From the NCBI RefSeq assembly GCF_024343575.1, contig NZ_RJUA01000112.1:124001-188000 (forward strand): a stretch of DNA of 64,000 nucleotides, written 5' to 3'. Position 1 is the stretch's first letter, and the number at the start of each line of letters is the position of its first letter. A program made the position numbers and the translations under genes. Below are positions 25,657 to 34,358 of the stretch, in pieces. The stretch is from Lacihabitans sp. LS3-19 (GTDB taxonomy: Bacteria > Bacteroidota > Bacteroidia > Cytophagales > Spirosomataceae). Under the pieces are notes generated by a model. It searched no databases, was not told where the DNA came from, and was given only the letters and a program-made list of their open reading frames with translations.

Positions 25657-27629
25657 TCACATCCGTTTATCTGGGCTGTAAATACTCCAGGATTTTCATT
25701 TCCAGGATTGAATTCAAAATTGGGCTCTAATAAAATTGATTTTAATGCCTTGAAATCAATTTTACTATTTTCAATTAATGCTGATGATTTTAAGAAAAAC
25801 GAATTAAAAGTAGCATTCATTTTAGTTAATATTCCTTTGATTAACAATTCTGGACAATCAATCTTTGTGGCTTTAAATGTATGGGCTTTCACAATTTGTG
25901 AGAAAGCTGAACATCCATTCTCATTGCATGCTTTAATCCTATAAAAATATTTTTTATTTGAAAGTTTATTAATATCCTGCTCAGAAAACTGATAGCTGGG
26001 AATTTGGGTAAAAAGTGAAAAATTCAAACTATCTTCTGATATTTCTATTAAATAATTTTCATCATCTGAGGAGTTTGAATTCCAAGAAATATTTATTTGA
26101 TTTTGAGAAATACCATTAGCCGCAAAATTCAAAGGAGTATTAGGTATTAAATTCTCCATAGGTTTCGCATTAAGAATTGGCATGCAGTAAAATGACAAAG
26201 CCCTTTGGCCCTTACCATTTGATATATGAGGCCCATTATAGGTAACACTATGAAAATCTGAAAAGCTAGCTGGCAAATATGTAATATAAAGGTCAGTTTG
26301 AGGTTGAGCAAAATTTAAAGTAACAGTGTTTTCAAATGCCGTACCATTTATTACTGGTGTATTATATTGGTTATAATTGACATTTGTATTGTCAGAAGTT
26401 AGGTAAATAAAATCTCGCATACTTCTAGTATAGTCTCCATAATTTATATCGGCAGGGTAAATAACATTTTGATTTTCTTGAAAAACCAATGTTATCTGGG
26501 TTTTGGTTTGATTATAGTACGCATATTTGACTTTCGGATTTTCAATTTCATTTATGTTTAAAGAACCATAAAGATCCCTCAAAATAAGCCTTGAAAGATC
26601 TAAAGCTAATTTTTGATATGCAACATCCGAAAAATGGACACCATCATAAGGAATAGTGCCAACTGTAGCTAAAGTGGTGATTTTGTCAGGGTAAATCTCT
26701 TCCGTCTTTCTCTGAAAATCTCTTAAATAACCCGCTCTTTCTACATAATTGCTGCCATCGCCTACCTTCATTATATTAATCTGAAATTCATAAAACTTTT
26801 TTAAAGAGGGAATGTCGTCAAATACATTTGCTATGAAATTATTAAAATATCCAGGATATTCATTACAGCTTAAATACCAATTGCCTGCCTCTGCTTCACC
26901 CTGCAGAAAAGCCATATATTTCACTTTATCTAACAAACCACTTAGATATAATCTATTGAGTAATTTGCCATAATAAAAAGTGGGATCCTTTGGGTTGCTA
27001 TCATTTCTCTGAGATAGTATGTCAATTCCAGTACCACCAACAGAACCATTAATTACACAAAATGGAATTTTAAGTGAATCGATAAAATTAAGCATAAGGT
27101 AATTGCCAATAGTTCCTACCCCCCAGTATGGAGATTTGGCTGGATACCAATTTTCGGCAATTATCTGATTATTAGACCCGTAAACAATGTCAAAGTTTCG
27201 CATAAATTTATCCGATTTTGTGGCATTAAATTCATCAACTCCATTTCCAGCAACCATATTAGATTGTCCATATAACACTATCACATCACCACATAAAATT
27301 TTATTCGCTTGTTTTAAAAGAGTCAAATTATTGCCCTTTGAATAATAAAGTTTAAAAGAATACTCCGAAAGCTCTGCATTAATAAAAATATTGAAATCAA
27401 AATTCTCATTTGGCCCATCGATAGTGTATTTTAATGAATCATTTCTAAAAATTTGTAGTACTACTTTTTCAGCTTCTGAATTTATATAACTCCCAAGTAT
27501 TGAAACCTTTGCTGTATTATTTTCCTCTCTTGGATAAAGTTGATTGTCTTTTGGAAATGAAATGAGACTTAACTGCGATTTTGTTGTAATAGAAATTAAG
27601 GCAAATATTATTATAAGATAATATTTCAT
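25653..27629 (-). CDS. Secreted SASA/SGNH-type esterase with fibronectin-type and coathanger domains
   Basis: This 658-residue secreted protein begins with a signal peptide (MKYYLIIIFALISITTKSQ). The catalytic part resembles the sialate O-acetylesterase (SASA) family: LYGQSNMVAGNGVDEF carries the nucleophile block, INGSVGGTGIDIL the oxyanion region and YDGVHFSDVAYQK the DxxH block. It should remove acetyl groups from a glycan. A fibronectin-type-III-like segment follows (PLNFAANGISQNQINISW to YFYRIKACNENGC). The last 60 residues (FKALKSILLEPNFEF to FTAQINGC) share a pattern with the protein at 8397-10505. The ATG at 27629 starts the signal peptide; the frame extends 7 codons further upstream. 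Confidence 0.82.
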   Translation of the reverse strand: MKYYLIIIFALISITTKSQLSLISFPKDNQLYPREENNTAKVSILGSYINSEAEKVVLQIFRNDSLKYTIDGPNENFDFNIFINAELSEYSFKLYYSKGNNLTLLKQANKILCGDVIVLYGQSNMVAGNGVDEFNATKSDKFMRNFDIVYGSNNQIIAENWYPAKSPYWGVGTIGNYLMLNFIDSLKIPFCVINGSVGGTGIDILSQRNDSNPKDPTFYYGKLLNRLYLSGLLDKVKYMAFLQGEAEAGNWYLSCNEYPGYFNNFIANVFDDIPSLKKFYEFQINIMKVGDGSNYVERAGYLRDFQRKTEEIYPDKITTLATVGTIPYDGVHFSDVAYQKLALDLSRLILRDLYGSLNINEIENPKVKYAYYNQTKTQITLVFQENQNVIYPADINYGDYTRSMRDFIYLTSDNTNVNYNQYNTPVINGTAFENTVTLNFAQPQTDLYITYLPASFSDFHSVTYNGPHISNGKGQRALSFYCMPILNAKPMENLIPNTPLNFAANGISQNQINISWNSNSSDDENYLIEISEDSLNFSLFTQIPSYQFSEQDINKLSNKKYFYRIKACNENGCSAFSQIVKAHTFKATKIDCPELLIKGILTKMNATFNSFFLKSSALIENSKIDFKALKSILLEPNFEFNPGNENPGVFTAQINGCE

Positions 27630-27750
27630 GATATATATTTTTAAATACAAAGTAGCCTTTAAAACCTAAACGCAGGCAAAAAATCACTTTAATTTATTAT
27701 CTGGCAAATAATCTTAGTGTTCTTTTTTAAGAATCATAAATTTCTATTCC

Positions 27751-27758
27751 TAACTTTG
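27751..27758 (+). promoter_or_regulatory. -7 promoter box (TAACTTTG) for yciI-ribD
   Basis: TAACTTTG matches TAnnTTTG and ends 21 bases before the ATG at 27780. Confidence 0.55.
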
Positions 27759-27779
27759 ATTCAAAAATGAATAAGAATC

Positions 27780-28073
27780 ATGCACCAATATCTCTTAGTT
27801 GCTCATGATGGCGACGCCCCAAATGCACTCGAAAAAAGAATGGAAGTTCGACCTAGACATTTTGAATATGCCCGAAAAATGTTCGCAGAAGGTAAAATAC
27901 TTGTAGGTGGAGCTCAACTTACAGATAAGGGAAAAATGAAAGGTTCCGCGGTAATTTTACAGTTTGATGACGAATCAGGATTGGAAGAATATCTTAAGAA
28001 TGAACCTTATATTTTGGAAAATGTTTGGGAAAGTTATACGATCACACCTATTAGAGTAGCAGATCTGTCTTAA
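27780..28073 (+). CDS. YciI-family protein
   Basis: This 97-residue protein is a YciI-like ferredoxin-fold domain, recognised from YLLVAHDGDAPNALEKRMEVR, with the His-Asp pair of the family, and ILVGGAQLTDKGKMKGSAVI. The family includes enzymes with a His/Asp-centred site, but most members have no assigned reaction. The last base of its stop codon is the first base of the ribD ATG, so the two are co-translated. The pairing hints at a shared use, perhaps in riboflavin metabolism, but this is inference. Confidence 0.88.
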   Translation: MHQYLLVAHDGDAPNALEKRMEVRPRHFEYARKMFAEGKILVGGAQLTDKGKMKGSAVILQFDDESGLEEYLKNEPYILENVWESYTITPIRVADLS

Positions 28074-29113
28074 TGGAATTTACAGAAAAGGATAATATAT
28101 ATATGGAGCGAGCCTTGCAATTGGCTGCTTTAGGCTGCGAATGGGTAAGTCCAAACCCCATGGTTGGTTGCGTAATTGTCCACGATGGCTTGATAATAGG
28201 GGAAGGTTTTCATCAAAAATATGGCGAAGCACACGCTGAAGTTAATGCCATAAATTCTGTTTCAGACAAATCTCTTTTGCGAAATGCTACTGTGTATGTC
28301 ACACTTGAGCCGTGCTCTCACTTTGGTAAGACGCCTCCTTGTGCCGATTTATTGATTCAACATCAGGTCAATGAAGTAATTATTTGCAACAAAGATCCGT
28401 TTCCAGAAGTAGCAGGAAAAGGTATAGAAAAACTAAAAGCCGCGGGAATTAAAGTAAAACAGGGCTTATTAGAATCGGAAGGATTGTTTCTAAACCGAAG
28501 GTTTTTCAAAGCTCATACCGTGGGTTTGCCTTACATTACCATAAAATGGGCGGAAACTGCAGATGGCTTTGTGGCTTTGCCAGAAGGAAAACCTTTGGCT
28601 ATCTCAAATTCCACAACCAATATAAACGTACATAGATGGCGAGCAGAGGAAGACGGAATAATGGTGGGAACAAAAACTGTAAAGACAGACAACCCAAAAT
28701 TAAACGTTCGTCTTTGGCCAGAGGGCAGAAATCCTGTTAGAATAATCATTGACAAAGATTTAAAATTAGACAGAAACGTTAACGTATTCGACCAATCTCA
28801 GAAAACGTTGGTTTATAATTTCCACAAAAACGAAAAACTAGAAAATCTAGAATTTATTAAAATATCACCGGAAGATTTTCTGATAAATATTTTGAAAGAC
28901 TTAAAGTCAAAAGGTGTAAATAGCATTTTGGTAGAAGGTGGCCCACAACTAATCCAATCTTTTTTTGAAGAAAATCTCTTTGACGAAATTCGAAAAATTA
29001 AAAGTGACTTGGTGTTAAAAGATGGAATTAATGCTCCAAAAGTCTCAAGTGGAATACCGCTCACTGAAACCAAAAGAATATTAAACGACCAGATATTTAT
29101 TTTTAGGAGATAA
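28073..29113 (+). CDS. ribD: Riboflavin biosynthesis bifunctional deaminase/reductase RibD
   Basis: This 346-residue enzyme performs the second and third steps of riboflavin synthesis. It deaminates the pyrimidine from GTP cyclohydrolase II, then reduces the ribosyl side chain using NADPH. The deaminase domain (about 1-145) has zinc ligands in HAEVNAI (H54, with E56) and PCSHFGKTPPC (C81, C90). The reductase domain (about 147-346) begins PYITIKWAETADGFVALPEGK and includes SILVEGGPQLIQSFF. The start overlaps the YciI stop by one base. No other riboflavin gene is near. Confidence 0.96.
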   Translation: MEFTEKDNIYMERALQLAALGCEWVSPNPMVGCVIVHDGLIIGEGFHQKYGEAHAEVNAINSVSDKSLLRNATVYVTLEPCSHFGKTPPCADLLIQHQVNEVIICNKDPFPEVAGKGIEKLKAAGIKVKQGLLESEGLFLNRRFFKAHTVGLPYITIKWAETADGFVALPEGKPLAISNSTTNINVHRWRAEEDGIMVGTKTVKTDNPKLNVRLWPEGRNPVRIIIDKDLKLDRNVNVFDQSQKTLVYNFHKNEKLENLEFIKISPEDFLINILKDLKSKGVNSILVEGGPQLIQSFFEENLFDEIRKIKSDLVLKDGINAPKVSSGIPLTETKRILNDQIFIFRR

Positions 29114-29191
29114 TTCCAACCATTTTTTCGTTATTTGAGTCTATGTCTTACCCTTTGAATACTTTTATGGGTATTCTGCCTTTTTTACAAT

Positions 29192-29746
29192 ATGTCAAAA
29201 GATAAACAATTAGTAGAAGCTTGTATCCGAGAGGAGCGAGTTGCTCAGCGAGAGCTGTATGAGCAGTTCGCAGCTAGGCTATTTGCTATTGCTTGTCGAT
29301 ATATGAAAGACAAAGATGAGGCCCAGGATGTTTTGCAAGATTCTTTTGTGAAAATATTCAAAAACCTCGAATCTTTTAGGTTTGATTGTCCACTTGAAGC
29401 TTGGATGAAACGAATTGTGATAAATACTGCATTGAAAGCTATTCAGAAAAAAGGCCAAATGCCAAGCATTGATATCGACGAATACCATGGAGAATTTGAA
29501 CATAATTCTGGTAATATGGGCCTTGAAAACCTTAAAATGGAAACTTTGATGGGCATGGTACAAGAATTGCCAGAAGGGTGTAGAATGGTGTTTAATTTGT
29601 ATGCTTTAGAAGGTTATAAACACCATGAAATTGCCGATATGTTGAATATTACTGACGGAACATCAAAATCGCAGTTTTCAAGGGCTAAGTCATTATTAGT
29701 TGAAAAAATAGAAAAAGAAAATATAAGGCTGGCAAAAGCCAATTAA
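29192..29746 (+). CDS. ECF-type RNA polymerase sigma factor
   Basis: This 184-residue protein has region 2 (LYEQFAARLFAIACRYMKDKDEAQDVLQDSF, with the DEAQDVLQD core motif) and region 4 (LPEGCRMVFNLYALEGYKHHEIADMLNITDGTSKSQFSRAK). It is a short ECF sigma factor that recruits polymerase to a small regulon. Five bases separate it from a partner with one transmembrane helix, the usual sigma/anti-sigma layout. A typical -7 box is not obvious before it, so it may be read by its own sigma. Confidence 0.93.
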   Translation: MSKDKQLVEACIREERVAQRELYEQFAARLFAIACRYMKDKDEAQDVLQDSFVKIFKNLESFRFDCPLEAWMKRIVINTALKAIQKKGQMPSIDIDEYHGEFEHNSGNMGLENLKMETLMGMVQELPEGCRMVFNLYALEGYKHHEIADMLNITDGTSKSQFSRAKSLLVEKIEKENIRLAKAN

Positions 29747-29751
29747 GATAT

Positions 29752-31245
29752 ATGGAATCAGAATTTAAATCATTCGAACAACAGTGGGAGGCTGCCTTAC
29801 AGAAGGCCGCCATACCTCCTCCTGATATAGTTTGGGACAATATTGAAAAAGAACTCGACAAAGAGAAAAAGAAAAGAGGAGTTTTCTTTTGGTGGAAAAA
29901 CCCAGCCGTTCTTTCGGGAATTGCAGCGGCTTTGGTATTGGGTCTAACTTATATTTTTGTTTCAAAAACCGAAAAAACAAACTCAATTTCTGAAAATAAA
30001 GAAATTGAAAAGCCTGTTTTAAAAACAGACAAATCGATTATAAAAGGTGAAACTTCTCAGAAAACAAATTCATCCGAAATCGAAGAAAAAAATGACAATT
30101 CTACCTTGGGAAATATGGAAATCTCAAAGACCATTTCTCCTAAATTAAATAATCCATCTTTGGCTTTTTCTGGTAATAAAACAATTAGAAATATTGGAAT
30201 TAAAAACACAAATCAATACCTAGCACAAGAATTAAAAAGCACCAACGAATATATAAGTAACTTATATACAGAACCTTCAGAAACACATGTCGTTAAAGTT
30301 GAAAAAGTTGATTTAGAACCGAGCCTAATATCGATAGATTTATTAGAAGGTAAAAAAGCTAAATATTATGCCAATAGATTCAAACCGTTAAAACCTTACA
30401 TAGTGGTCGACATTGAAGATATTGTTGCCGAAACGAAATCATCAAAAAACAAGTTGTGGTTTGGGTTAAATTCAGGCTTGGCACCTTTCGACCCTAACTA
30501 TAACAATTCAGGTTTTACAGGCGATGCTTTAGCTTCTGCCAGAAACGATGCGGCGTTTTCTTCGAAAAATTCTCAAACAGATATGTTTTTCCCAACAAAC
30601 GAAGTAGCTAAATCACCTGCTGGTTTGACCACTAGTATACCCGAAAGCAGCTTTAAAAATGGCCGTGCTTTAAATTTTGGGTTTTCATTTGGAAAGAAAT
30701 TTAAAAAACGATTAGGAATAGAAAGCGGTTTCAGATTTACTCAGGCAAGTTCGTCTTTCAACTCAAATGTATATAGTATCAATGAATCATCGGGAAAAGT
30801 GAATTCTTTCTTTCAGGCAAATTATCTAAACACAAATGCAGATAATGCAAAAACACAAACGGTGATTTCGGTGAATGCGATAAATAAGCAGCTCTATAAT
30901 TATCTAAACATTCCGCTCTTGCTAAACTATAGTATTCCGGTTTACAAGAACCTTGGAGTAGAGGCGATAAGCGGGGTAAGTGGCGATATGTTTGTGTTTG
31001 GAAATTTTGATTCGGCAAATGCTGAAAGCTCAAATTTAAACGCAGGGAATTCAAGTTTCAACTTGTTTAATATCAGCGGAATGGGTGGACTGAGGGTAAG
31101 TTATAATTTCAATCAAACATGGGAAGCAAATATAGGTTCCACCTATCAGCAAGCTTTGCTTTCAGGGATTTCTAGCGAGCAAAACCTTAGTTTTAAACCT
31201 AAGACTTTTGGGGTAAACTACGGTATCAAATATAAAATGAGATAA
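29752..31245 (+). CDS. Membrane-anchored partner of the sigma factor with C-terminal beta-barrel-like domain
   Basis: This 497-residue protein has a charged cytoplasmic N-terminus of about 50 residues, one transmembrane helix at about 51-70 (PAVLSGIAAALVLGLTYIFV), and a long, Lys/Ser-rich linker. Its C-terminal region, about 225-497, has repeated amphipathic strands (LNFGFSFGKKFKKRLGIESG, KTFGVNYGIKYKMR) like a small outer-membrane beta-barrel. It follows the sigma gene with a 5-base gap, so the N-terminus could hold the sigma factor inactive. Spanning both membranes in one chain is unusual; the barrel call is from pattern only. Confidence 0.75.
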   Translation: MESEFKSFEQQWEAALQKAAIPPPDIVWDNIEKELDKEKKKRGVFFWWKNPAVLSGIAAALVLGLTYIFVSKTEKTNSISENKEIEKPVLKTDKSIIKGETSQKTNSSEIEEKNDNSTLGNMEISKTISPKLNNPSLAFSGNKTIRNIGIKNTNQYLAQELKSTNEYISNLYTEPSETHVVKVEKVDLEPSLISIDLLEGKKAKYYANRFKPLKPYIVVDIEDIVAETKSSKNKLWFGLNSGLAPFDPNYNNSGFTGDALASARNDAAFSSKNSQTDMFFPTNEVAKSPAGLTTSIPESSFKNGRALNFGFSFGKKFKKRLGIESGFRFTQASSSFNSNVYSINESSGKVNSFFQANYLNTNADNAKTQTVISVNAINKQLYNYLNIPLLLNYSIPVYKNLGVEAISGVSGDMFVFGNFDSANAESSNLNAGNSSFNLFNISGMGGLRVSYNFNQTWEANIGSTYQQALLSGISSEQNLSFKPKTFGVNYGIKYKMR

Positions 31246-31267
31246 CAAAAGTTTAAAATCATTAAAC

Positions 31268-31297
31268 AAAAAGAGAAGGCCGAAGCCTTCTCTTTTT
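31268..31297 (+). terminator. Terminator after the sigma operon
   Basis: AAAAAGAGAAGGC at 31268-31280 pairs with GCCTTCTCTTTTT at 31285-31297 around a CGAA loop. Confidence 0.85.
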
Positions 31298-31322
31298 TTG
31301 TAAAATTATATTTGCAAATAGA

Positions 31323-32342
31323 TCAATCTATATAAATAGTACCCGAAACTGCTGTGATTTTCACTTCAGTGCCTCCTCCATTTACTTGACCTTTAACAAC
31401 TCCAGAGTTTAGATTTCTAGATACTTTCGAAAGTTTGTCACTTTTGATTTTATTCCCTCTGATATCCAAATCCATACCTTCAGAAAAAGGAAGATTTGCA
31501 TGAATATTGCCAGCACTTGTACTCAAGGTCAACACTTCGCCCAATTTAACAATATCAGCATTTATGCCACCTCCTGATGTTTTTGCCGTAAGATTTCCAC
31601 TGATATTATCAAGATTGATACTTCCGCCAGAGGTAGCAGCATCCAAGCTTCCTTTAATATTAGAAGAGTTAATACTTCCGCCACTTGTGTGGGCCTTTAT
31701 TGTGCCTTTTAGTTGATCTATGTCTATTCCACCACCTGATGTAGCTAAATAAATATTTCCTTTAGCATTGTTGGCCTTAATACCTCCACCACTGGTTTTC
31801 ATGGTTATCATTCCATCACAGTCTGTCAGTTTTATTCCGCCGCCCGAGGTTTTACCATTTACTTTACCTTTAAGATTAGAAACTGTCAAACCACCACCAC
31901 TTGTTTTAAAATCCAAATTACCCTCCAAGTTTTGAAGATTTATTCCCCCGCCAGAAGTGACCAGATTTACATCAACATTTTTAGGACAATCCACTTCAAA
32001 GCTTATGGACAATTTATTGTTTTTGCCATTCGGATCTTTCGGTTTAGCTAAACATACTATACTTCCATTCTCATAATTCATCTCCAAAACATACTTTTCC
32101 AATTCTTTCTCTAATTCTGCCTTTGAAGCATCACCTTTCCAATTGTTCATTTTTACGTACACTCTGACTTCTGCGTTGCTTTGGCTATTTCCAGCCACTT
32201 TTATTCCCCCACCAGAGGTATTTACTTTAACATTCTTGATGCTAACTCCAGAGAATTTTTTTGTCTGAAACGGCTCTTTTGTTTGTGCCATACAAAAACT
32301 TATGGCCAAACTCAATAAAATAATAATGTGATACTTTTTCAT
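31323..32342 (-). CDS. Secreted GIN/DUF4097-type beta-helix protein with TSGGG repeats
   Basis: This 339-residue protein has a signal peptide (MKKYHIIILLSLAISFCMAQ) and a body made largely of a repeated unit of about 20 residues. Each unit contains a TSGGG- or TSGGS-type turn; at least eight units appear from about residue 130 to 290, as TSGGGINLQNLEGNL and then TSGGGLTVSNLKGKV. This is the right-handed beta-helix pattern of DUF4097 and GIN-domain proteins. No catalytic residue is seen. It is probably a periplasmic or surface protein, with the repeats encoding a regular solenoid. It is convergent with the sigma operon. Confidence 0.88.
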   Translation of the reverse strand: MKKYHIIILLSLAISFCMAQTKEPFQTKKFSGVSIKNVKVNTSGGGIKVAGNSQSNAEVRVYVKMNNWKGDASKAELEKELEKYVLEMNYENGSIVCLAKPKDPNGKNNKLSISFEVDCPKNVDVNLVTSGGGINLQNLEGNLDFKTSGGGLTVSNLKGKVNGKTSGGGIKLTDCDGMITMKTSGGGIKANNAKGNIYLATSGGGIDIDQLKGTIKAHTSGGSINSSNIKGSLDAATSGGSINLDNISGNLTAKTSGGGINADIVKLGEVLTLSTSAGNIHANLPFSEGMDLDIRGNKIKSDKLSKVSRNLNSGVVKGQVNGGGTEVKITAVSGTIYID

Positions 32343-32442
32343 ATAATTTTAGTTTTTAGTTTATAGATGCTTTTTATGGCTTTTAGTTGCATAAAGCTGA
32401 TTCATTTTAGATTTTTCGTACTTCAATAAACACAAAATTTTG

Positions 32443-32450
32443 TACGTTTG
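32443..32450 (+). promoter_or_regulatory. -7 promoter box (TACGTTTG) for the threonine deaminase gene
   Basis: TACGTTTG fits TAnnTTTG and ends 33 bases before the ATG at 32484. A TTG-initiated frame starting at 32448 would overlap the box, so the ATG is the better start. Confidence 0.6.
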
Positions 32451-32483
32451 CTAAATATTTCATCATCAAAACTTACCCAAACC

Positions 32484-33734
32484 ATGAACAATGGTATCGA
32501 ACTTGAAAATATTTATTCGGCTGCTTCAAGACTTAAAAATGTAGCCTTAAAAACGCCTTTGATGTTAAACCAGAACTTATCAGAGAAGTTTCAGGCTAAT
32601 ATTTATTTAAAAAGAGAGGACCTTCAAGTGGTAAGATCTTATAAAATCAGAGGTGCGTATAATAAAATGGCGTCTTTGTCACCTGAGGAATTACAAAACG
32701 GGGTAGTTTGTGCAAGTGCGGGAAATCACGCCCAAGGTGTAGCTTATGCTTGCCGAAAAATGGGTGTAAAAGGGATAATATTTATGCCAACTACCACGCC
32801 GGCCCAAAAAATTAAACAAGTCAAAATGTTTGGAAAAGAGTGGATTGAAGTTCGTTTGACAGGCGATACTTACGACGATTCGTTTGATGCAGCACAGATA
32901 TATGTAAAGGAAAATGCTGGGGTATTTGTACATCCATTTGATGATATTCAAGTGATGGAAGGGCAAGGAACTGTGGGTTTAGAAATTTTCAAAGATGCCG
33001 ATTTTAAAATAGATTACCTTTTATTTGCAATTGGAGGCGGAGGTCTGGCGGCTGGCGTAAGCACAGTTTTTAAAAATCTTAGTCCAAAGTCCAAATTAAT
33101 TGGCGTAGAACCATTGGGTTCTCCAACCATGAAAGTGTCTATTGAAAACAAAAAAGTGACGCCTCTTGAGCACATAGATAAGTTTGTAGATGGAGCCGCC
33201 GTAAAAAAAGCTGGAACTCTTACGTATGAAATAGTGAAGGATAAATTAGACGATATATTGCTTGTTCCCGAAGGGAAAGTTTGCACAACAATCCTTCAAT
33301 TATACAACGAAGAAGCCATAGTAGCCGAACCCGCAGGAGCCTTAAGTGTTGCTGCTTTGGATGCTATTAAAGACAAAATTAAAGGCAAAAATGTGGTTTG
33401 TATCATTGGAGGAGGCAACAATGATATCACACGGACAGAAGAGATAAAAGAACGTTCTATGCTTTTCGAAGGTCTCAAACATTATTTTATTATACGATTT
33501 TTACAACGTTCGGGAGCATTCAAAGAGTTTTTGGAGGAAGTTTTAGGACCAACTGTTGATATCGTGTTTTTCGAATATTCGAAGAAAACTTCACGTGAGC
33601 GTGGCCCTGCTTTGGTAGGAATCGAGCTTTCGAAAAAAGAAGAATTCCCGGAATTAATAAAGCGAATGGAAAAAGCCAATGTTCAGTTTACCTATATCAA
33701 TGACAAACCAGATTTGTTTGAGTTTTTGATTTGA
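32484..33734 (+). CDS. ilvA: Threonine ammonia-lyase with C-terminal regulatory domain
   Basis: This 416-residue PLP enzyme deaminates threonine to 2-oxobutanoate, the first step of isoleucine synthesis. The PLP lysine is K54 in RSYKIRGAYNKM, and the phosphate loop is AIGGGGLAAG. The C-terminal part, about 330-416 (MLFEGLKHYFIIRFLQRSGA), is an ACT-like domain that usually senses isoleucine. Its size fits the shorter biosynthetic form with one regulatory domain. The ATG at 32484 gives the normal N-terminus (MNNGIELENIYSAASRLKNV). No other ilv gene is near. Confidence 0.94.
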   Translation: MNNGIELENIYSAASRLKNVALKTPLMLNQNLSEKFQANIYLKREDLQVVRSYKIRGAYNKMASLSPEELQNGVVCASAGNHAQGVAYACRKMGVKGIIFMPTTTPAQKIKQVKMFGKEWIEVRLTGDTYDDSFDAAQIYVKENAGVFVHPFDDIQVMEGQGTVGLEIFKDADFKIDYLLFAIGGGGLAAGVSTVFKNLSPKSKLIGVEPLGSPTMKVSIENKKVTPLEHIDKFVDGAAVKKAGTLTYEIVKDKLDDILLVPEGKVCTTILQLYNEEAIVAEPAGALSVAALDAIKDKIKGKNVVCIIGGGNNDITRTEEIKERSMLFEGLKHYFIIRFLQRSGAFKEFLEEVLGPTVDIVFFEYSKKTSRERGPALVGIELSKKEEFPELIKRMEKANVQFTYINDKPDLFEFLI

Positions 33735-33776
33735 ACTTGATTTTTCATTAAATTTGTTTCGATAACATTTAGAATT

Positions 33777-34358
33777 ATGGTAATTACAAGTTTCGACCAA
33801 CTAGATTTAGCCAAAAAATATTCTTATTCAGATTACCTACTTTGGAAATTTGAGGAGCAAGTTGAGCTAATAAAAGGGAAAATATTTAAAATGTCTCCTG
33901 CTCCAGCGAGGAAGCATCAAAATATTTCTTGGAATCTAACTTTGATTCTGGGTAATTTTTTTCAAAACTACCCTTGTAAGGCTTTTCATGGACCATTTGA
34001 TGTAAGATTACCCTCAAAATCCGAAAACAAAATATATACTGTAGTCCAACCGGATATTTGTGTGATTTGTGATTTAAATAAACTCGATGACAAGGGTTGT
34101 TTAGGTGCACCAGATTTAGTTATTGAAATCCTATCGCCAGGTAATAGTGATAGAGAAATGAAAGATAAGTTTGACCTATATGAAGAGTCTGGCGTAAAGG
34201 AATATTGGATAGTACAGCCTGAAGGGAAATGGGTGAATATTTATGTTTTAGAAAATGGCAGATTTATTACGCATAGGCCATTTATAGCATCCGATACTAT
34301 TAAAAGCCAAGTTTTCAAAGATTTGGAATTTCCTGCCGAAAAAATATTCGCTGATTGA
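33777..34358 (+). CDS. Uma2-family PD-(D/E)XK protein
   Basis: This 193-residue protein matches the Uma2 (DUF820) family. The nuclease-like core is VQPDICVICDLNKLD, then DLVIEILSPGNSDREMKDKFDLYEESGVKEYWIVQP. The Asp (QPD), Glu (IEI) and YEESGVKEYW blocks are intact. Family members are common in cyanobacteria and Bacteroidota, often in many copies, and their roles are unknown. It starts 42 bases after ilvA, is co-directional with it, and ends convergent with the helicase gene. Confidence 0.9.
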   Translation: MVITSFDQLDLAKKYSYSDYLLWKFEEQVELIKGKIFKMSPAPARKHQNISWNLTLILGNFFQNYPCKAFHGPFDVRLPSKSENKIYTVVQPDICVICDLNKLDDKGCLGAPDLVIEILSPGNSDREMKDKFDLYEESGVKEYWIVQPEGKWVNIYVLENGRFITHRPFIASDTIKSQVFKDLEFPAEKIFAD

